Below are positions 42,746 through 52,489 of a stretch of 64,000 nt of DNA, piece after piece (the first letter of the stretch is position 1; the number at the start of each line of letters is the position of its first letter). Made by a program: the position numbers and the translations under genes. Below the pieces are notes generated by a model. The model was given only the letters and a program-made list of their open reading frames with translations. It made no database searches and was not told the DNA's origin. The stretch comes from Actinoplanes philippinensis (GTDB lineage Bacteria > Actinomycetota > Actinomycetes > Mycobacteriales > Micromonosporaceae), in the NCBI RefSeq assembly GCF_900113015.1, contig NZ_FONV01000028.1:1-64000 (forward strand), written 5' to 3'.

Positions 42746-43231
42746 TCAGGACCAGTTGCCGAAGAGCTTCCCCGATGTGAAGGTCTTGGTGACCGTGTTG
42801 GTGTCGGTGTCGATCAGCAGGACCTGGGCCCGAAGCTCGTCCTGGCCGTTCGGGTTCTCGTTGAGGGCACTGGCCGAGACGTAGGTTTCGAAGTCACCGC
42901 TGAGCCCCGACTCGGCGGACGCGCCCAGACCGACCACGGGGACGATGAACCGGGCCGAGCCGTTCCTGCCGATGATGTACGCGCGGAACGGGTCCCCGGG
43001 GTCGTCGATGTACTCCTGGGCGTCGGCCAGGCTGAGGTAGCGGACGTCGATGCCGACGTGGATCCGGTAGACGCCGTTGCTCTGCAGGTCGATCCACAGG
43101 CACAGGTTGCTGTCGGTCTGTCCGGTGCAGGTTCGGGCGGCCTGTGCCGGGGCCGCCATCGGGCCGAGCGTGACGGCCAGCGACGCGACGACAGCCGTCG
43201 CCCAGGCGAGCCCGCGCTTCACGTTCTTCAT
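42746..43231 (-). CDS. Secreted hypothetical protein coupled to a histidine kinase gene
   Basis: A 161-aa exported protein. ATG 43231 has GGGAGGA upstream and overlaps the kinase stop (ATGA). A signal peptide (KNVKRGLAWATAVVASLAVTL..APAQA) is followed by a beta-rich domain with two Cys near its start (RTCTGQTDSNLCLWIDL), YRIHVGIDVRYLSLADAQEYI and VLLIDTDTNTVTKTF. No family is recognised. Coupling with the RR-HK genes suggests that it is the sensed or secreted output factor; this is inference. Confidence 0.75.
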   Translation of the reverse strand: MKNVKRGLAWATAVVASLAVTLGPMAAPAQAARTCTGQTDSNLCLWIDLQSNGVYRIHVGIDVRYLSLADAQEYIDDPGDPFRAYIIGRNGSARFIVPVVGLGASAESGLSGDFETYVSASALNENPNGQDELRAQVLLIDTDTNTVTKTFTSGKLFGNWS

Positions 43232-45105
43232 CTGTCCTCCCACGATGTATCGGTGCGGAAGTCAGTTTCGTTCGCCGGCCCGATGCCGCGCCGTGGTGCT
43301 GGCCCGCCGTCACGGGAGGGAAAACCCGCCATCGGCAGCGCCACCGTGACCGTCGTTCCCTCGCCCGGTGGGCTGACGAGACTCCAGGTCCCGCCCGCGG
43401 CGGCCACCCGGTCCCGGATGCCGGTCAAGCCGTGACCGGGTCGATGTGCCCCGCCCACACCGTCGTCGCTCACCCGTACCAGCAGATCGCCGTTTTCGTC
43501 GGTGACTGTCACCGAGACGTGGGTGGCCTCGGCGTGCTTGACGGCATTGGTGATCGCCTCACAGGCGACGAAGTAGGCCGTCAGCTCCGCCGCCTCGGGC
43601 CACCGGCTCGCCGGGACCGCGAGGAGGACGGGCAGCGGGAAGCGCCCCGCGACGGACTCGAGTGCCGCGCCGAGACCCATCTGGGTCAGGATCGCCGGAT
43701 GCAGGCCGTGGGCGAGTTCGCGCAGCTCGCGGGTCGCGTCCCGCAGCGTGGCGGACGCGTCGTCGATCAGGCGCCCGGCCTCGGCGTCGGCCACCGCGCT
43801 ACGCAGGCCGGCCAGCTGCATCGACAGCGCCAGCAGCCGCTGCTGCGCCCCGTCGTGCAGGTTCTGTTCGAGCCGTCGCCGTTCCGCGAGCCCGGCCTCG
43901 ACGATCCGGGACCGCGACGCTCGCACCTCCGCCAGCTGCGCCCGGATGCCGGCCTGCAGACGGGCGTTCTCCAGTGCGAGCACGGCCGCGCTCAACGCCG
44001 CCTCGACGATCGACGCGTGCCGGGTGAGCGTGGCGTCCATCCGTACCAGCGCCAGCCGGTCGCCGCTGCTGGCCGCGATGGGAATCGACAGGCGGTCGTC
44101 CGCTGTGCTGCCGGCGTCGTCGGGGGTGCCGTCGGCGCGGAGGTAGCCCGCCTCGTCGTCGACCCAGTAGAGAATCCGCAGGCTGGGGTCGTGCAACGCG
44201 GTGCGCAACGCTAGCAGGACGTCCCCGCCGCCGCCGGGCCGGGTCAGCGTCAGCACCATGTCGGCGACCGCCGCCCGGGCCAGACGCCGCTGCAGCGCCG
44301 CCACCAGGAAACCACCGGGAACGGCGATCAACGCCAGCGGCTCGATCAGCTGCAGCAGCGTTCCCAGGACGTGGGCGTCGGTCAGCACGATGGCGGCCCG
44401 GCGTACCCCCATGGCGACACCCGCGGCGATGGCCGCGATCAAAACCGGTGTGAGCGTACGGCGTTGCAGGCCCTTGGCTCTGACCAGTCGTACGCCCAGC
44501 ATCCCGACGAAGATCAGTGAGATGACGACGAGGCCCGCCCAGCCGGCCGTCTCGATGAGCGAGCCCGTCCGCCTGCTCGCCAGCCCGCCGAACAGCAGCG
44601 TCGGCGCGGAGCCACGGATCGGGATGCCCTTCGTGGCCGCGATGGCCAGCGCGGCCGCCTCGACCCACACGAACGCGGCGATCACGAACAGACGCTCGTA
44701 CCGGTGCCGCAGCCGCTGCTCCGGGTACCGCAACAGGACGGTCAGCGCGACGAACGCGAACAGCCCGCTGCTCAGCCAGCCGGCGAGCTTGAGGGACGGT
44801 GAACCCCAGTTCTCCAGTCCGACCCCGGCCCACGCCACGCCGGCCAGGACGAACAGGCGCCCGTTGCCACGCTGATCGTCCTCGACACCCAGCAGCGCGC
44901 CGGTCAGCAGGAGCAGCACGCCGACCAGCCCGTCGACGACCGCCAGCGCCGGCCTGGCCGGGGCCACCGGCCACTGCGCGGCGACGGCCAGCAGGCATCC
45001 CGCCACGACCGCGGTGGCCGGGCCGATCCACCAGCGTCGCCTCGGCCGCCACGGATCCGCGGCGGGCCGGATCGTCCGGCCGGCCGCGACGGGACGGGTG
45101 ACCAT
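43228..45105 (-). CDS. Membrane histidine kinase with GAF-like region (HisKA_3 type)
   Basis: A 625-aa kinase. About eight TMs span ~27-280, a GAF-like segment lies ~290-400 (ILYWVDDEAGYLRADG, DRLSIPIAASSGDRLALV), and the dimerisation H-box is ERRRLEQNLHDGAQQRLLALSMQL. The HATPase domain has EAITNAVKHAEAT (N-box), VSDDGVGGA and GHGLTGIRDRV. It shares the stop/start TGATG with the response regulator gene upstream and overlaps the secreted-protein gene downstream, forming a three-gene operon. Confidence 0.92.
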   Translation of the reverse strand: MVTRPVAAGRTIRPAADPWRPRRRWWIGPATAVVAGCLLAVAAQWPVAPARPALAVVDGLVGVLLLLTGALLGVEDDQRGNGRLFVLAGVAWAGVGLENWGSPSLKLAGWLSSGLFAFVALTVLLRYPEQRLRHRYERLFVIAAFVWVEAAALAIAATKGIPIRGSAPTLLFGGLASRRTGSLIETAGWAGLVVISLIFVGMLGVRLVRAKGLQRRTLTPVLIAAIAAGVAMGVRRAAIVLTDAHVLGTLLQLIEPLALIAVPGGFLVAALQRRLARAAVADMVLTLTRPGGGGDVLLALRTALHDPSLRILYWVDDEAGYLRADGTPDDAGSTADDRLSIPIAASSGDRLALVRMDATLTRHASIVEAALSAAVLALENARLQAGIRAQLAEVRASRSRIVEAGLAERRRLEQNLHDGAQQRLLALSMQLAGLRSAVADAEAGRLIDDASATLRDATRELRELAHGLHPAILTQMGLGAALESVAGRFPLPVLLAVPASRWPEAAELTAYFVACEAITNAVKHAEATHVSVTVTDENGDLLVRVSDDGVGGAHRPGHGLTGIRDRVAAAGGTWSLVSPPGEGTTVTVALPMAGFPSRDGGPAPRRGIGPANETDFRTDTSWEDR

Positions 45106-45791
45106 CAGCGCGGTGTCTGCCGCAGGTAGGCGAGCACCGCCAGCACCCTGAGGTTGACGTCGCTGCGGCCGTCGTCCTCCACCGACGGCAACCCGAGCGC
45201 CTGCCCGATCGAGGTGACCCGTTTCTCGACGGTCTTGACGCTGTAGCTCAGGCGCGTCGCGATGGCTGAGTTGGAGTGGCCCTCGGCGATCAGGGCGAGG
45301 ATCCGCCGTTCCGAGGGGGCGAGCCGGTCCAGCGGGTCGGCCGGTCGCGGGCGGTGGAACATCTCCTGCACCACCTGGGAGTCGATTACGGTCTCCCCGG
45401 CCGCGACCCGCCGGGCCGCCTCCAGGAACCGGGCGGTGTCCTGCACCCGATCCTTGACGATGTAACCGACGGCACGGTCGGCGATTTCTAGGAGCCGCAC
45501 CGCGTACGCCGCCTCGGGGTAATGGGTGAGGATCAGCAGCCCGGTCGCGGGATGCCGGGCCCGGATCTGCGCGGCCGCCTCGATGCCCTCGTCACGGAAC
45601 GTGGGTGGCATCCGGATGTCCGAGACCACCAGGTCCGGCGGGTCGGCGGCGACCGTAGCGAGCAGCTCGGGCAGCGAACTCGCCTGGCCACAGACCACCA
45701 TGCCGTGCTCGGTCAGCAGCCGGACCAGCAGTTCCCTCAGCAAGCCCGAGTCCTCGGCGATCACGACGCGCAGCGCTGCCCCCAATGACAC
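45105..45791 (-). CDS. NarL/LuxR-type response regulator
   Basis: A 228-aa regulator. GTG 45791 gives the start SLGAALRVVIAEDSGLLRE; a longer in-frame start exists at 45845. The receiver has VIAEDS, phospho-Asp in LVVSDIRMPPTF (~55), Thr (LILTHY) and Lys (YIVKDRV). The HTH is LAPSERRILALIAEGHSNSAIATRLSYSVKTVEKRV. It is the partner of the downstream kinase. Confidence 0.92.
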   Translation of the reverse strand: MSLGAALRVVIAEDSGLLRELLVRLLTEHGMVVCGQASSLPELLATVAADPPDLVVSDIRMPPTFRDEGIEAAAQIRARHPATGLLILTHYPEAAYAVRLLEIADRAVGYIVKDRVQDTARFLEAARRVAAGETVIDSQVVQEMFHRPRPADPLDRLAPSERRILALIAEGHSNSAIATRLSYSVKTVEKRVTSIGQALGLPSVEDDGRSDVNLRVLAVLAYLRQTPR

Positions 45792-45908
45792 GCACCCATC
45801 ATTGTGGATATGGTCCGTCCCGGGCAAACCACCCGGAACTGTCATCAGACGCGCCCAGGCCCTCGCCGTTACGGCAACGGCGGATCGGTGCCCGATGTCA
45901 GGTCAGGG

Positions 45909-47534
45909 CTACGCCGGCGGGTTTCGCCGGGCCGGGCCGGATGCGGCGGTTGCCGTGCGGTCGCCGGCGTCGAGCAGCAGGCTGCGTGGCCACTGGTCCC
46001 AGCGGGTGCCGAGGACGTCGCGCGGCGGCCGGCCGGTGCGTACGAACGTGGCGATGCTGTCGATCATCGCCCCGGACAGCTGCAACCGGCCGGGGGCGTT
46101 GCGGCGGCTGAAGGCGAACCGGAACACTCCGCGGTCGAAGGTGCCGAACACGAACGGCAGGTCCATGGCGTGGCTGGCGCCGTAGACGACGTCGAACGGT
46201 TTCGGCTCCTGGTTCCAGCCGAACCGGTAGTGGTACAGGTTCCGGTTTCCGGCCGCCTGCATCGAGTCCATCGAGTCGGCGGCGATGCCGGTGAAGATGG
46301 CGTCGGTCAGTTGCTGGGCCGTCTCGTTCCACCCGCCGGGCGCGTCGACCGGCAGGTACCGGTCGTTGAGGAAGTCGTCTGCTCCGTACCGCGAAGGGGT
46401 GTCGGGGTCGGCGAAGTATTGGCGGGTGAAGCGGTCGTAATCGCTCGGCCGGTACGCGCCGACCAGCCCTCCGAACAGCTTGCCCTCCTCGAGGGTGTTG
46501 CCGGCGAGGACGGGGATGCCGGCGAACCGGCCGGTCCGGAGGGCGGCGTGGTAGTCGGTCGGCAGGACCGTGCCGTCGGCGATCACCGCGGGCGGGTCGC
46601 CGACGGCGGCGCCGCGGGTCACCTGGGCGCGGATGACGTCGGCGGCGGGCAGTTGCCGGAGACGGCGCACGTCCTCGTCGCGGTCGCCCGAGTCGCCGAC
46701 GGCCGCTGTCACCAGCGCGTCGGCGTAGGTGCGGGCACGTTCCCCGGTGGTGAACAGCAGGCCGCCGCTGAGCGGGATCACCTTGTCGATCAGGCCCTCG
46801 GCCAGCGGCGACACCATCAGCGCCCAGACGTTGACGGCGCCGGCGGACTCGCCCATGGCGGTCACGTTCGCCGGGTCGCCGCCGAAGGCCGCGGCGTTGC
46901 GGTGCACGAACCGGAGGGCCTCGATCTGGTCGAGGGTGCCGAAGTTGCCCGAGTCGTTGACCGGATCGCCGGTCTTGAGCTGCGGCAGGTCGAGCCACCC
47001 GAACGAGCCGAGCCGGTAGTTGACGGTGACGACCACGGCGTCGGCCCGGCGTGCGAGGGTGTTGCCGTCGTACATCGGGTCGGCGGAGTAGCCGACCACG
47101 TTGCTGCCGCCGTGGATGAACACGATGACCGGCAGCCTCTTCCGCGTGGTCGCCGGGCGGTAGACGTTGAGGGTCAGGCAGTCCTCGGCGCCGACCGGTT
47201 TGCCAAGGCCGTCGCGGATGTCGAGGCCGTAGTGCGGGCCGCTGGGCGCCGGGCTGAAGAGGCGGCCCTGCTGGATGCAGCCGTCGCCGTACGCGGTGGT
47301 GTCGCGCACGCCCGTCCACCCGTGGTGGGGGACCGGCGCGTGCCAGCGCAGAGCGCCGACGGGTGGCTGCGCGTAGGGGATGCCCAGCCATTCGTACGTC
47401 CGGCCGGAGTGGCTGCCGCTGATCGTGCCGAGGTCGGTGTGCCGGACCACGCCGCCGTCGTGCCGCCCGGCCTGCGCGGGCACGGAGGGTACGACAGCGA
47501 GCGCCAGACCGAGCAGTGCGGACAGAGCCTTCAT
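45909..47534 (-). CDS. Secreted type-B carboxylesterase
   Basis: A 541-aa exported esterase. Signal peptide ~1-22. The catalytic Ser230 is in MGESAGAVNVW; the oxyanion region is VIVFIHGGSNVVGYS, with EDCLTLNVYRP and GNFGTLDQIEALRFVHRNAAAFGGDP characteristic of the family. The catalytic His is in YGASHAMDLPFVFG. ATG 47534 overlaps the MFS stop, so transporter and esterase are coupled. It would cleave carboxylic esters outside the cell. Confidence 0.93.
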   Translation of the reverse strand: MKALSALLGLALAVVPSVPAQAGRHDGGVVRHTDLGTISGSHSGRTYEWLGIPYAQPPVGALRWHAPVPHHGWTGVRDTTAYGDGCIQQGRLFSPAPSGPHYGLDIRDGLGKPVGAEDCLTLNVYRPATTRKRLPVIVFIHGGSNVVGYSADPMYDGNTLARRADAVVVTVNYRLGSFGWLDLPQLKTGDPVNDSGNFGTLDQIEALRFVHRNAAAFGGDPANVTAMGESAGAVNVWALMVSPLAEGLIDKVIPLSGGLLFTTGERARTYADALVTAAVGDSGDRDEDVRRLRQLPAADVIRAQVTRGAAVGDPPAVIADGTVLPTDYHAALRTGRFAGIPVLAGNTLEEGKLFGGLVGAYRPSDYDRFTRQYFADPDTPSRYGADDFLNDRYLPVDAPGGWNETAQQLTDAIFTGIAADSMDSMQAAGNRNLYHYRFGWNQEPKPFDVVYGASHAMDLPFVFGTFDRGVFRFAFSRRNAPGRLQLSGAMIDSIATFVRTGRPPRDVLGTRWDQWPRSLLLDAGDRTATAASGPARRNPPA

Positions 47535-48856
47535 CGGGCGTCCTCCAGGATCGGGCCGGCGGTGAGCTTGCGGTCCTCGGCGCGCAGGGCGTGGGCCAGC
47601 AGCGGCAGCAGCAGCATGCCGAGCACGGCGGCGCCCAGGAGCACGGCGTGCCCGCCCGCCTCGCTGCCCCGGCCTTCGGCGTAGCCGTACAGGTAGGGGC
47701 CGGTGAAGCCGCCGAGGAGGCCGACCGTGTTGATGAACGCGAGGCCGGCCGCGGCCATCAGGCCGGTCATCCGTGCCATGGCCACCGACCAGTAGAGCGG
47801 CAGGACGCCGATGAGCAGCATCATCGCGGCGTCGATCAGCAGGATCCGGGCGACCGCGCCGTCGGTGACGGTGTAGATCGCGGCCACCACGGCGGTGGCG
47901 ACGGTGACACCGGTGAGGACGGTGAGCTCGCCACCGGCCCGGCGGTGCAGCCAGGGGATGACCAGCACCCCGATGAGGGCGCCGATGCCGATGCTGCCGC
48001 TGACCACGCCGATGGTGAAGGACCCCTGGACGCCGAGGCTCTGCACGATCGACGGGAAGTTGTACTGGATGGCCACGCTGTTGATCTGGTTGGCGAAGTA
48101 GATCACCGCGAGCGCGAGGATGAAGGGCCGGCCGAACGCCACCCGCAGGTTGCCCTTCAGGGAGGTGTGCGCCGGCGCGCTGCCGGCCACGGCCCGTTCG
48201 GTCAGCACCGCGGCCTCCTGCTCGGACAGCCAGGGCGCGTCGGCGGGCCGGTCCGGGACGGTACGCCAGAAGACGGCGGCGACCACGAGCGTGATCAGGC
48301 CTTCGATGAGGAACAGCCACTGCCAGCCGTACATGCCGCCGGTGCCGGCGAGTTCCATGATGGCGCCGCCGAGCGGGGCGCCGAGGCCGAGTCCGGCGCA
48401 CACCGCCAGGTAGAGGATGCCGACCACGCTGACCCGCTGTTTCTGGGAGAACCAGAGGGTGACCACGTACATCAGGGCCGGGTACAGGCCGGCCTCGGCG
48501 GCGCCGAGCAGGAACCGCAGGAGGTAGAAGGAGACCTCGCCCTGGACGAACATCATGCAGGCGCAGATCGTGCCCCAGGTGAGGGCGATGCGGGTGATCC
48601 AGCGGCGGGGCCCGACCCGGTACATGATCAGGTTGCTGGGCACCTCCAGCAGCGCATAGCTGAGGAAGAAGATGCCGGCGCCGGCGCCGAAGGCCGCGGC
48701 GCTGATGCCGACGTCGGCGCCGAGCGAGGTCTTGGCGAGGCCGACGTTGGTGCGGTCGACGAACGCCATGAAGTAGACCAGGCACAGGATCGGCAGGAGT
48801 CGCAACGCCGCCTTCCGGCTTGCGATCGCGTGGAGTTGGTCCGGCTCGGAACGCAC
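47531..48856 (-). CDS. MFS transporter, anion:cation symporter (ACS) family
   Basis: A 441-aa carrier with 12 TMs. Family marks: LCLVYFMAFVDRTNVGLAK in TM1, GVGPRRW-type loop (YRVGPRRWITR), LRFLLGAAEAGLYPALMYVVTLWF in TM4, and a long central loop. ACS carriers import organic anions such as sugar acids, phthalate or tartrate. Together with the coupled esterase and the PucR-type regulator gene upstream, it suggests an ester-derived acid as substrate. Confidence 0.92.
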   Translation of the reverse strand: MRSEPDQLHAIASRKAALRLLPILCLVYFMAFVDRTNVGLAKTSLGADVGISAAAFGAGAGIFFLSYALLEVPSNLIMYRVGPRRWITRIALTWGTICACMMFVQGEVSFYLLRFLLGAAEAGLYPALMYVVTLWFSQKQRVSVVGILYLAVCAGLGLGAPLGGAIMELAGTGGMYGWQWLFLIEGLITLVVAAVFWRTVPDRPADAPWLSEQEAAVLTERAVAGSAPAHTSLKGNLRVAFGRPFILALAVIYFANQINSVAIQYNFPSIVQSLGVQGSFTIGVVSGSIGIGALIGVLVIPWLHRRAGGELTVLTGVTVATAVVAAIYTVTDGAVARILLIDAAMMLLIGVLPLYWSVAMARMTGLMAAAGLAFINTVGLLGGFTGPYLYGYAEGRGSEAGGHAVLLGAAVLGMLLLPLLAHALRAEDRKLTAGPILEDAR

Positions 48857-48948
48857 GTGATCTCCTCTGTCAAGCAGTTCTCCCTGATGTGGTCGCCATC
48901 ACTGTAGGGAGCGGCCTGCCGGCCTCAGAGGGGAAAAGCGTCCACAGT

Positions 48949-50721
48949 TCACCGCCGGTCAGTGGAGGGAAGAACCACCAGCCGCCGCAGGCCTTCCAGC
49001 CGGATCGCCAGCCGCAGCGCGAGGTCGTCGGCGTTGCGCCAGTCGTGCCCCAGGACGCCGGTGACCCGGTCGAGGCGTTTCAGCAGCGTGTTGAGGTGTA
49101 CGCGCAGCGCGCCGGCGGTCTTGCGCAGGTTGCCGTCGTTGCCGAAGTACGCGTCCAGGGTGGTCACGAGATCGGTCGAGCGCCGGGTGTCGTACTCCAG
49201 CAGCGGGCCGATCGTGTCGGCGAGGAAACTGTCCAGCTCGTCGCGGCGGTCGGCGTCGAAGGCCAGCGCGTAGAGCGCGAACCGATCGGTCGTGGTCCCC
49301 AGGTCCCGCGCGCCCAGATGCCGGACCACCGCGGTGCAGCCGCCGGCACGCGACACCGCCCGCGCCCAGTCGTGCCCGCTGACGCGTTCGCAGACGACCG
49401 TGACGGGTCGGCCGCAGGCGGCGCGCAGGCGCTGGTGGACGGCCTGCGCGAACACGTCGGGCCGCGCCGCGGGGGCGATCAGCACCGCCTGGCCGAGATG
49501 TTCGCCGGCCAGGCCCGCCTCCTGCCGGGCGATCGGATGCAGGTGCCGGACCAGCCCGGCCGCGGAGACCCCGTCGGCGCCCGCGACGGCCACCACGTCA
49601 AGAGCATCAAGATCAACACCACGAGACCGCGCCCGGGTACGCTGCGTCGCGCTCACCTGCGGACCGGCGACGATGAGCTCGGTCAGCAGCTCTCCACTGA
49701 GCCGTTCGGCCGCGTCGGCCACGGCGTTGTCCTTGAGGATCAGCAGGCCCACGACATGGGAGGCCAGCTCCAGGCTCCGCACGTCCACGGCCGACGGCTC
49801 CTGCCGCTGGCTCCACACCACCGTGCCGAGCAGGCTGTCCCCGGCCCGGACCGTCGCCGCGCTGTGCCACCGGCCGTCCGGCCCCGCCACGGTGACCGCC
49901 CGCCCCGATCGGCGGGCCTGCTCGACGACCCCGGCGACCACGGCGCCGTCGCCCCGGTCCTCGTCCGCGCCGCCGCGGGCCAGCACGGCGCCCCCGCTGT
50001 CCAGGATCTCCACCCGGCCGCCCAGCTGCCCGGCCAGCTCGCCCGCCACCACCACCGGGCCGCCGCCGGCCAGGACCACACCGGTCAGCGCCTCGTGCAC
50101 GGCCTGGGCCCGCTGCATCACCGCCATCTGCTCCTCGATGGTCCGGTACGCCGACCGCAGCTCGGACAGCGCGCCGCGGCTCTGCTCGTACAGCCGGGCG
50201 TTGTCCACAGCGATCGCGGCATGATCGGCGAACGCGCTGAGCAGGGCGATCTCGTCGGCGCGGAACCGGCGGCGGCTGCGGTGGGCGGCGAACAGGGCGC
50301 CGATCACCCGGTCACGCACCAGCAGCGGCACACCGAGCAGCGCGACCAGTCCCTCACTGCCGACCACGGCGTCGAAATCGGGGTCGTGACGCAGCTGCCC
50401 GCCCTCGAAGTAGTGCTCGACCCAGTGCGCGGCCCGCGAGTCGACCACCCGGCCACCGAGCCCGGTGTGCGGCGGGATCCGCGCCGACCGGAACGCCGCC
50501 GAGATGGTGCCCTCGCTGGCCGTGATGCTCAGCGCGCCGTCGTCGCCGAGCAGCGACAGGTAGGTGAAGTCCGTCCCGATCAGGTCATGGGCGTGCCGCA
50601 CCACCGAGGCCAGCACGTCCTCGACGTCGCCGAGCGCGGTCAGGGCACGTGCCGTGGCATACAGCGAGGCCAGCTCGCGCTCGCGTCCGGGACGGGATCC
50701 GGCATCCGTCGGTTCCACCAT
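48949..50721 (-). CDS. GAF-domain regulator with PucR-type C-terminal HTH
   Basis: A 590-aa regulator. ATG 50721 is chosen. A GAF domain spans ~20-180 (LIGTDFTYLSLLGDDG, RIPPHTGLGGRVVDSRAAH, EGLVALLGVPLLVRDRVIGALFAAHRS), a short coiled coil follows, then a ligand-like middle region, and a PucR-type HTH_30 at the C-terminus (TLDAYFGNDGNLRKTAGALRVHLNTLLKRLDRV). Such proteins control catabolic operons for aromatic or organic acids. It is followed on the same strand by the MFS-esterase pair and is divergent from an acyl-CoA synthetase. Confidence 0.9.
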   Translation of the reverse strand: MVEPTDAGSRPGRERELASLYATARALTALGDVEDVLASVVRHAHDLIGTDFTYLSLLGDDGALSITASEGTISAAFRSARIPPHTGLGGRVVDSRAAHWVEHYFEGGQLRHDPDFDAVVGSEGLVALLGVPLLVRDRVIGALFAAHRSRRRFRADEIALLSAFADHAAIAVDNARLYEQSRGALSELRSAYRTIEEQMAVMQRAQAVHEALTGVVLAGGGPVVVAGELAGQLGGRVEILDSGGAVLARGGADEDRGDGAVVAGVVEQARRSGRAVTVAGPDGRWHSAATVRAGDSLLGTVVWSQRQEPSAVDVRSLELASHVVGLLILKDNAVADAAERLSGELLTELIVAGPQVSATQRTRARSRGVDLDALDVVAVAGADGVSAAGLVRHLHPIARQEAGLAGEHLGQAVLIAPAARPDVFAQAVHQRLRAACGRPVTVVCERVSGHDWARAVSRAGGCTAVVRHLGARDLGTTTDRFALYALAFDADRRDELDSFLADTIGPLLEYDTRRSTDLVTTLDAYFGNDGNLRKTAGALRVHLNTLLKRLDRVTGVLGHDWRNADDLALRLAIRLEGLRRLVVLPSTDRR

Positions 50722-50835
50722 GGGTAGATGATTCCTCCACCGTCGACGCCGCAGATGGGGGTGCAGCGTACCTCCCGACGGGCCTTTCCGGGCTTTTACG
50801 GTTGGCCGACCACAGGGCCGAGGAGAGGGCTGGAC

Positions 50836-52446
50836 ATGGACGGGCTCATGCAGCCACGGCCGTTGACGATCGCGCACCTGTTCGAGCGGGCCGAGACCCT
50901 CTTCGGGGACAAGCACGTCATCGACGCCGACGGGACGGCCACCCCGTACCGCGCGTGGGCGCACCGTGTCCGCCGCCTGGCCTCCGCGCTGACGGCGCTG
51001 GGCGTCGCGCCCGGCGCCCGGGTCGCCACCCTGGCGGCCAACCACCGGCGGCATCTGGAGGTGTACGCCGCGGTCCCGATCAGTAAACGCGTCCTGCACA
51101 CCCTCAACATCCGGCTGCCGGCCGAGCACCTGGTCCACATCATCGAGCACGCCGGCGACGACGTCGTCCTCCTCGACCGGCGGCACCTGCCACTGATCCG
51201 GACATGCCTGGACCGGCTGCCCGGCGTACGGCACTGGGTGGTCTTCCCCGACGGCGCCGACCACGCCCTGCCCGACGCGCGGTTCCACCACTACGAGGAC
51301 CTGATCGGCGCGGCCGAGCCGTTCGAGGGCTCGTTCGAGGAGACCTTCAGCGGCCCGGAGGAGAACCTGGCCGCGGGGCTCTGCTACACCTCCGGCACGA
51401 CCGGCCGGCCCAAGGGTGTGCTGTACAGCCACCGGTCGACGGTCCTGCACTGCCTGGGGACGATGGCGGCCGGGCTGATCGGCGTCAGCGAACGCGACGT
51501 GGTCCTGCCGATCGTGCCGATGTTCCACGCCAACGCGTGGGGGCTGCCCTACGGCGCCCTCATGGCGGGCGCGGACCTCGTGCTGCCCGGCCCGTCAGCC
51601 GAACCCGCGCACCTGGCCGGCCTGATCACCCGGCACCGGGTCACGCTCGCGGCCGCCGTGCCGACCGTCTGGACCGACCTGCTGCCCGCGCTGGAAGGCC
51701 GGGACTGCACCTCGCTGCGCCTGCTGCTCGGCGGCGGATCAGTGGTCACGCCGCAGCTGTCGGCCGCCTACCAGGCCGCCGTCGGGGTGCCCATCACCCA
51801 CTCGTGGGGGATGACGGAGGTCAGCCCGGTCGGTGCGATCGGCGGCCTGCGCACCCGGCACGATCATGCGGACGAGGAGGTACGGCAGCAGGCCGCGGCC
51901 GCCCAGGGCCGGCCCGCGCCGCTGGTGAACGTGCGCATCGTGGACGTCGACACCGGGGAACGCCTGCCGCACGACGGGCGGTCGGTGGGGGAGCTGCAGG
52001 TCGCCGGGCCGTGGGTGGCGGGCGGCTACGTCGCCGGGGAGGGGGCCGACAGCTTCACCGCCGACGGCTGGCTGCACACCGGCGACCTGGCCACCGTCGA
52101 CGCGGAGGGCTATCTGCGGCTCGTCGACCGGATCAAGGACCTGATCAAGTCCGGCGGCGAGTGGATCTCCTCGGTCGAGCTGGAGGCGGCCATCGCCACC
52201 CACCCCGACGTCGAACAGGTCGCCGTCGTGGCCCGCGAGCATCCCCGCTGGGTGGAACGTCCCGTCGCGTTCGTCGTCCTGCGCGCCGACTCCGACACGA
52301 AGGCCGACCAGCTGCGCGAACACCTGTCCCGCCGGATCGCGTCCTGGTGGATGCCGGACGACTTCATCCTGCTCGACGCCATCCCGCTGACCGGCACCGG
52401 CAAACTCTCCAAACAGACCCTCCGCGACTCGCTGCGCCCGGCTTGA
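50836..52446 (+). CDS. Acyl-CoA synthetase (fatty-acid/medium-chain, ANL superfamily)
   Basis: A 536-aa adenylate-forming enzyme: acid + CoA + ATP to acyl-CoA. The P-loop is LCYTSGTTGRPKGVLYSHRS, A5 is THSWGMTEVSP, A7 is GWLHTGDLATVD, A8 is GYLRLVDRIKDLIKSGGEWIS and the catalytic Lys is in LTGTGKLSKQTLR. ATG 50836 has GGAGAGGG upstream. It is divergent from the PucR-type regulator and could activate the acid released by the esterase. Confidence 0.93.
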   Translation: MDGLMQPRPLTIAHLFERAETLFGDKHVIDADGTATPYRAWAHRVRRLASALTALGVAPGARVATLAANHRRHLEVYAAVPISKRVLHTLNIRLPAEHLVHIIEHAGDDVVLLDRRHLPLIRTCLDRLPGVRHWVVFPDGADHALPDARFHHYEDLIGAAEPFEGSFEETFSGPEENLAAGLCYTSGTTGRPKGVLYSHRSTVLHCLGTMAAGLIGVSERDVVLPIVPMFHANAWGLPYGALMAGADLVLPGPSAEPAHLAGLITRHRVTLAAAVPTVWTDLLPALEGRDCTSLRLLLGGGSVVTPQLSAAYQAAVGVPITHSWGMTEVSPVGAIGGLRTRHDHADEEVRQQAAAAQGRPAPLVNVRIVDVDTGERLPHDGRSVGELQVAGPWVAGGYVAGEGADSFTADGWLHTGDLATVDAEGYLRLVDRIKDLIKSGGEWISSVELEAAIATHPDVEQVAVVAREHPRWVERPVAFVVLRADSDTKADQLREHLSRRIASWWMPDDFILLDAIPLTGTGKLSKQTLRDSLRPA

Positions 52447-52489
52447 CGGCCCGTCACTCGCACGACATCCGCACCCGGACGCCGTGCGG

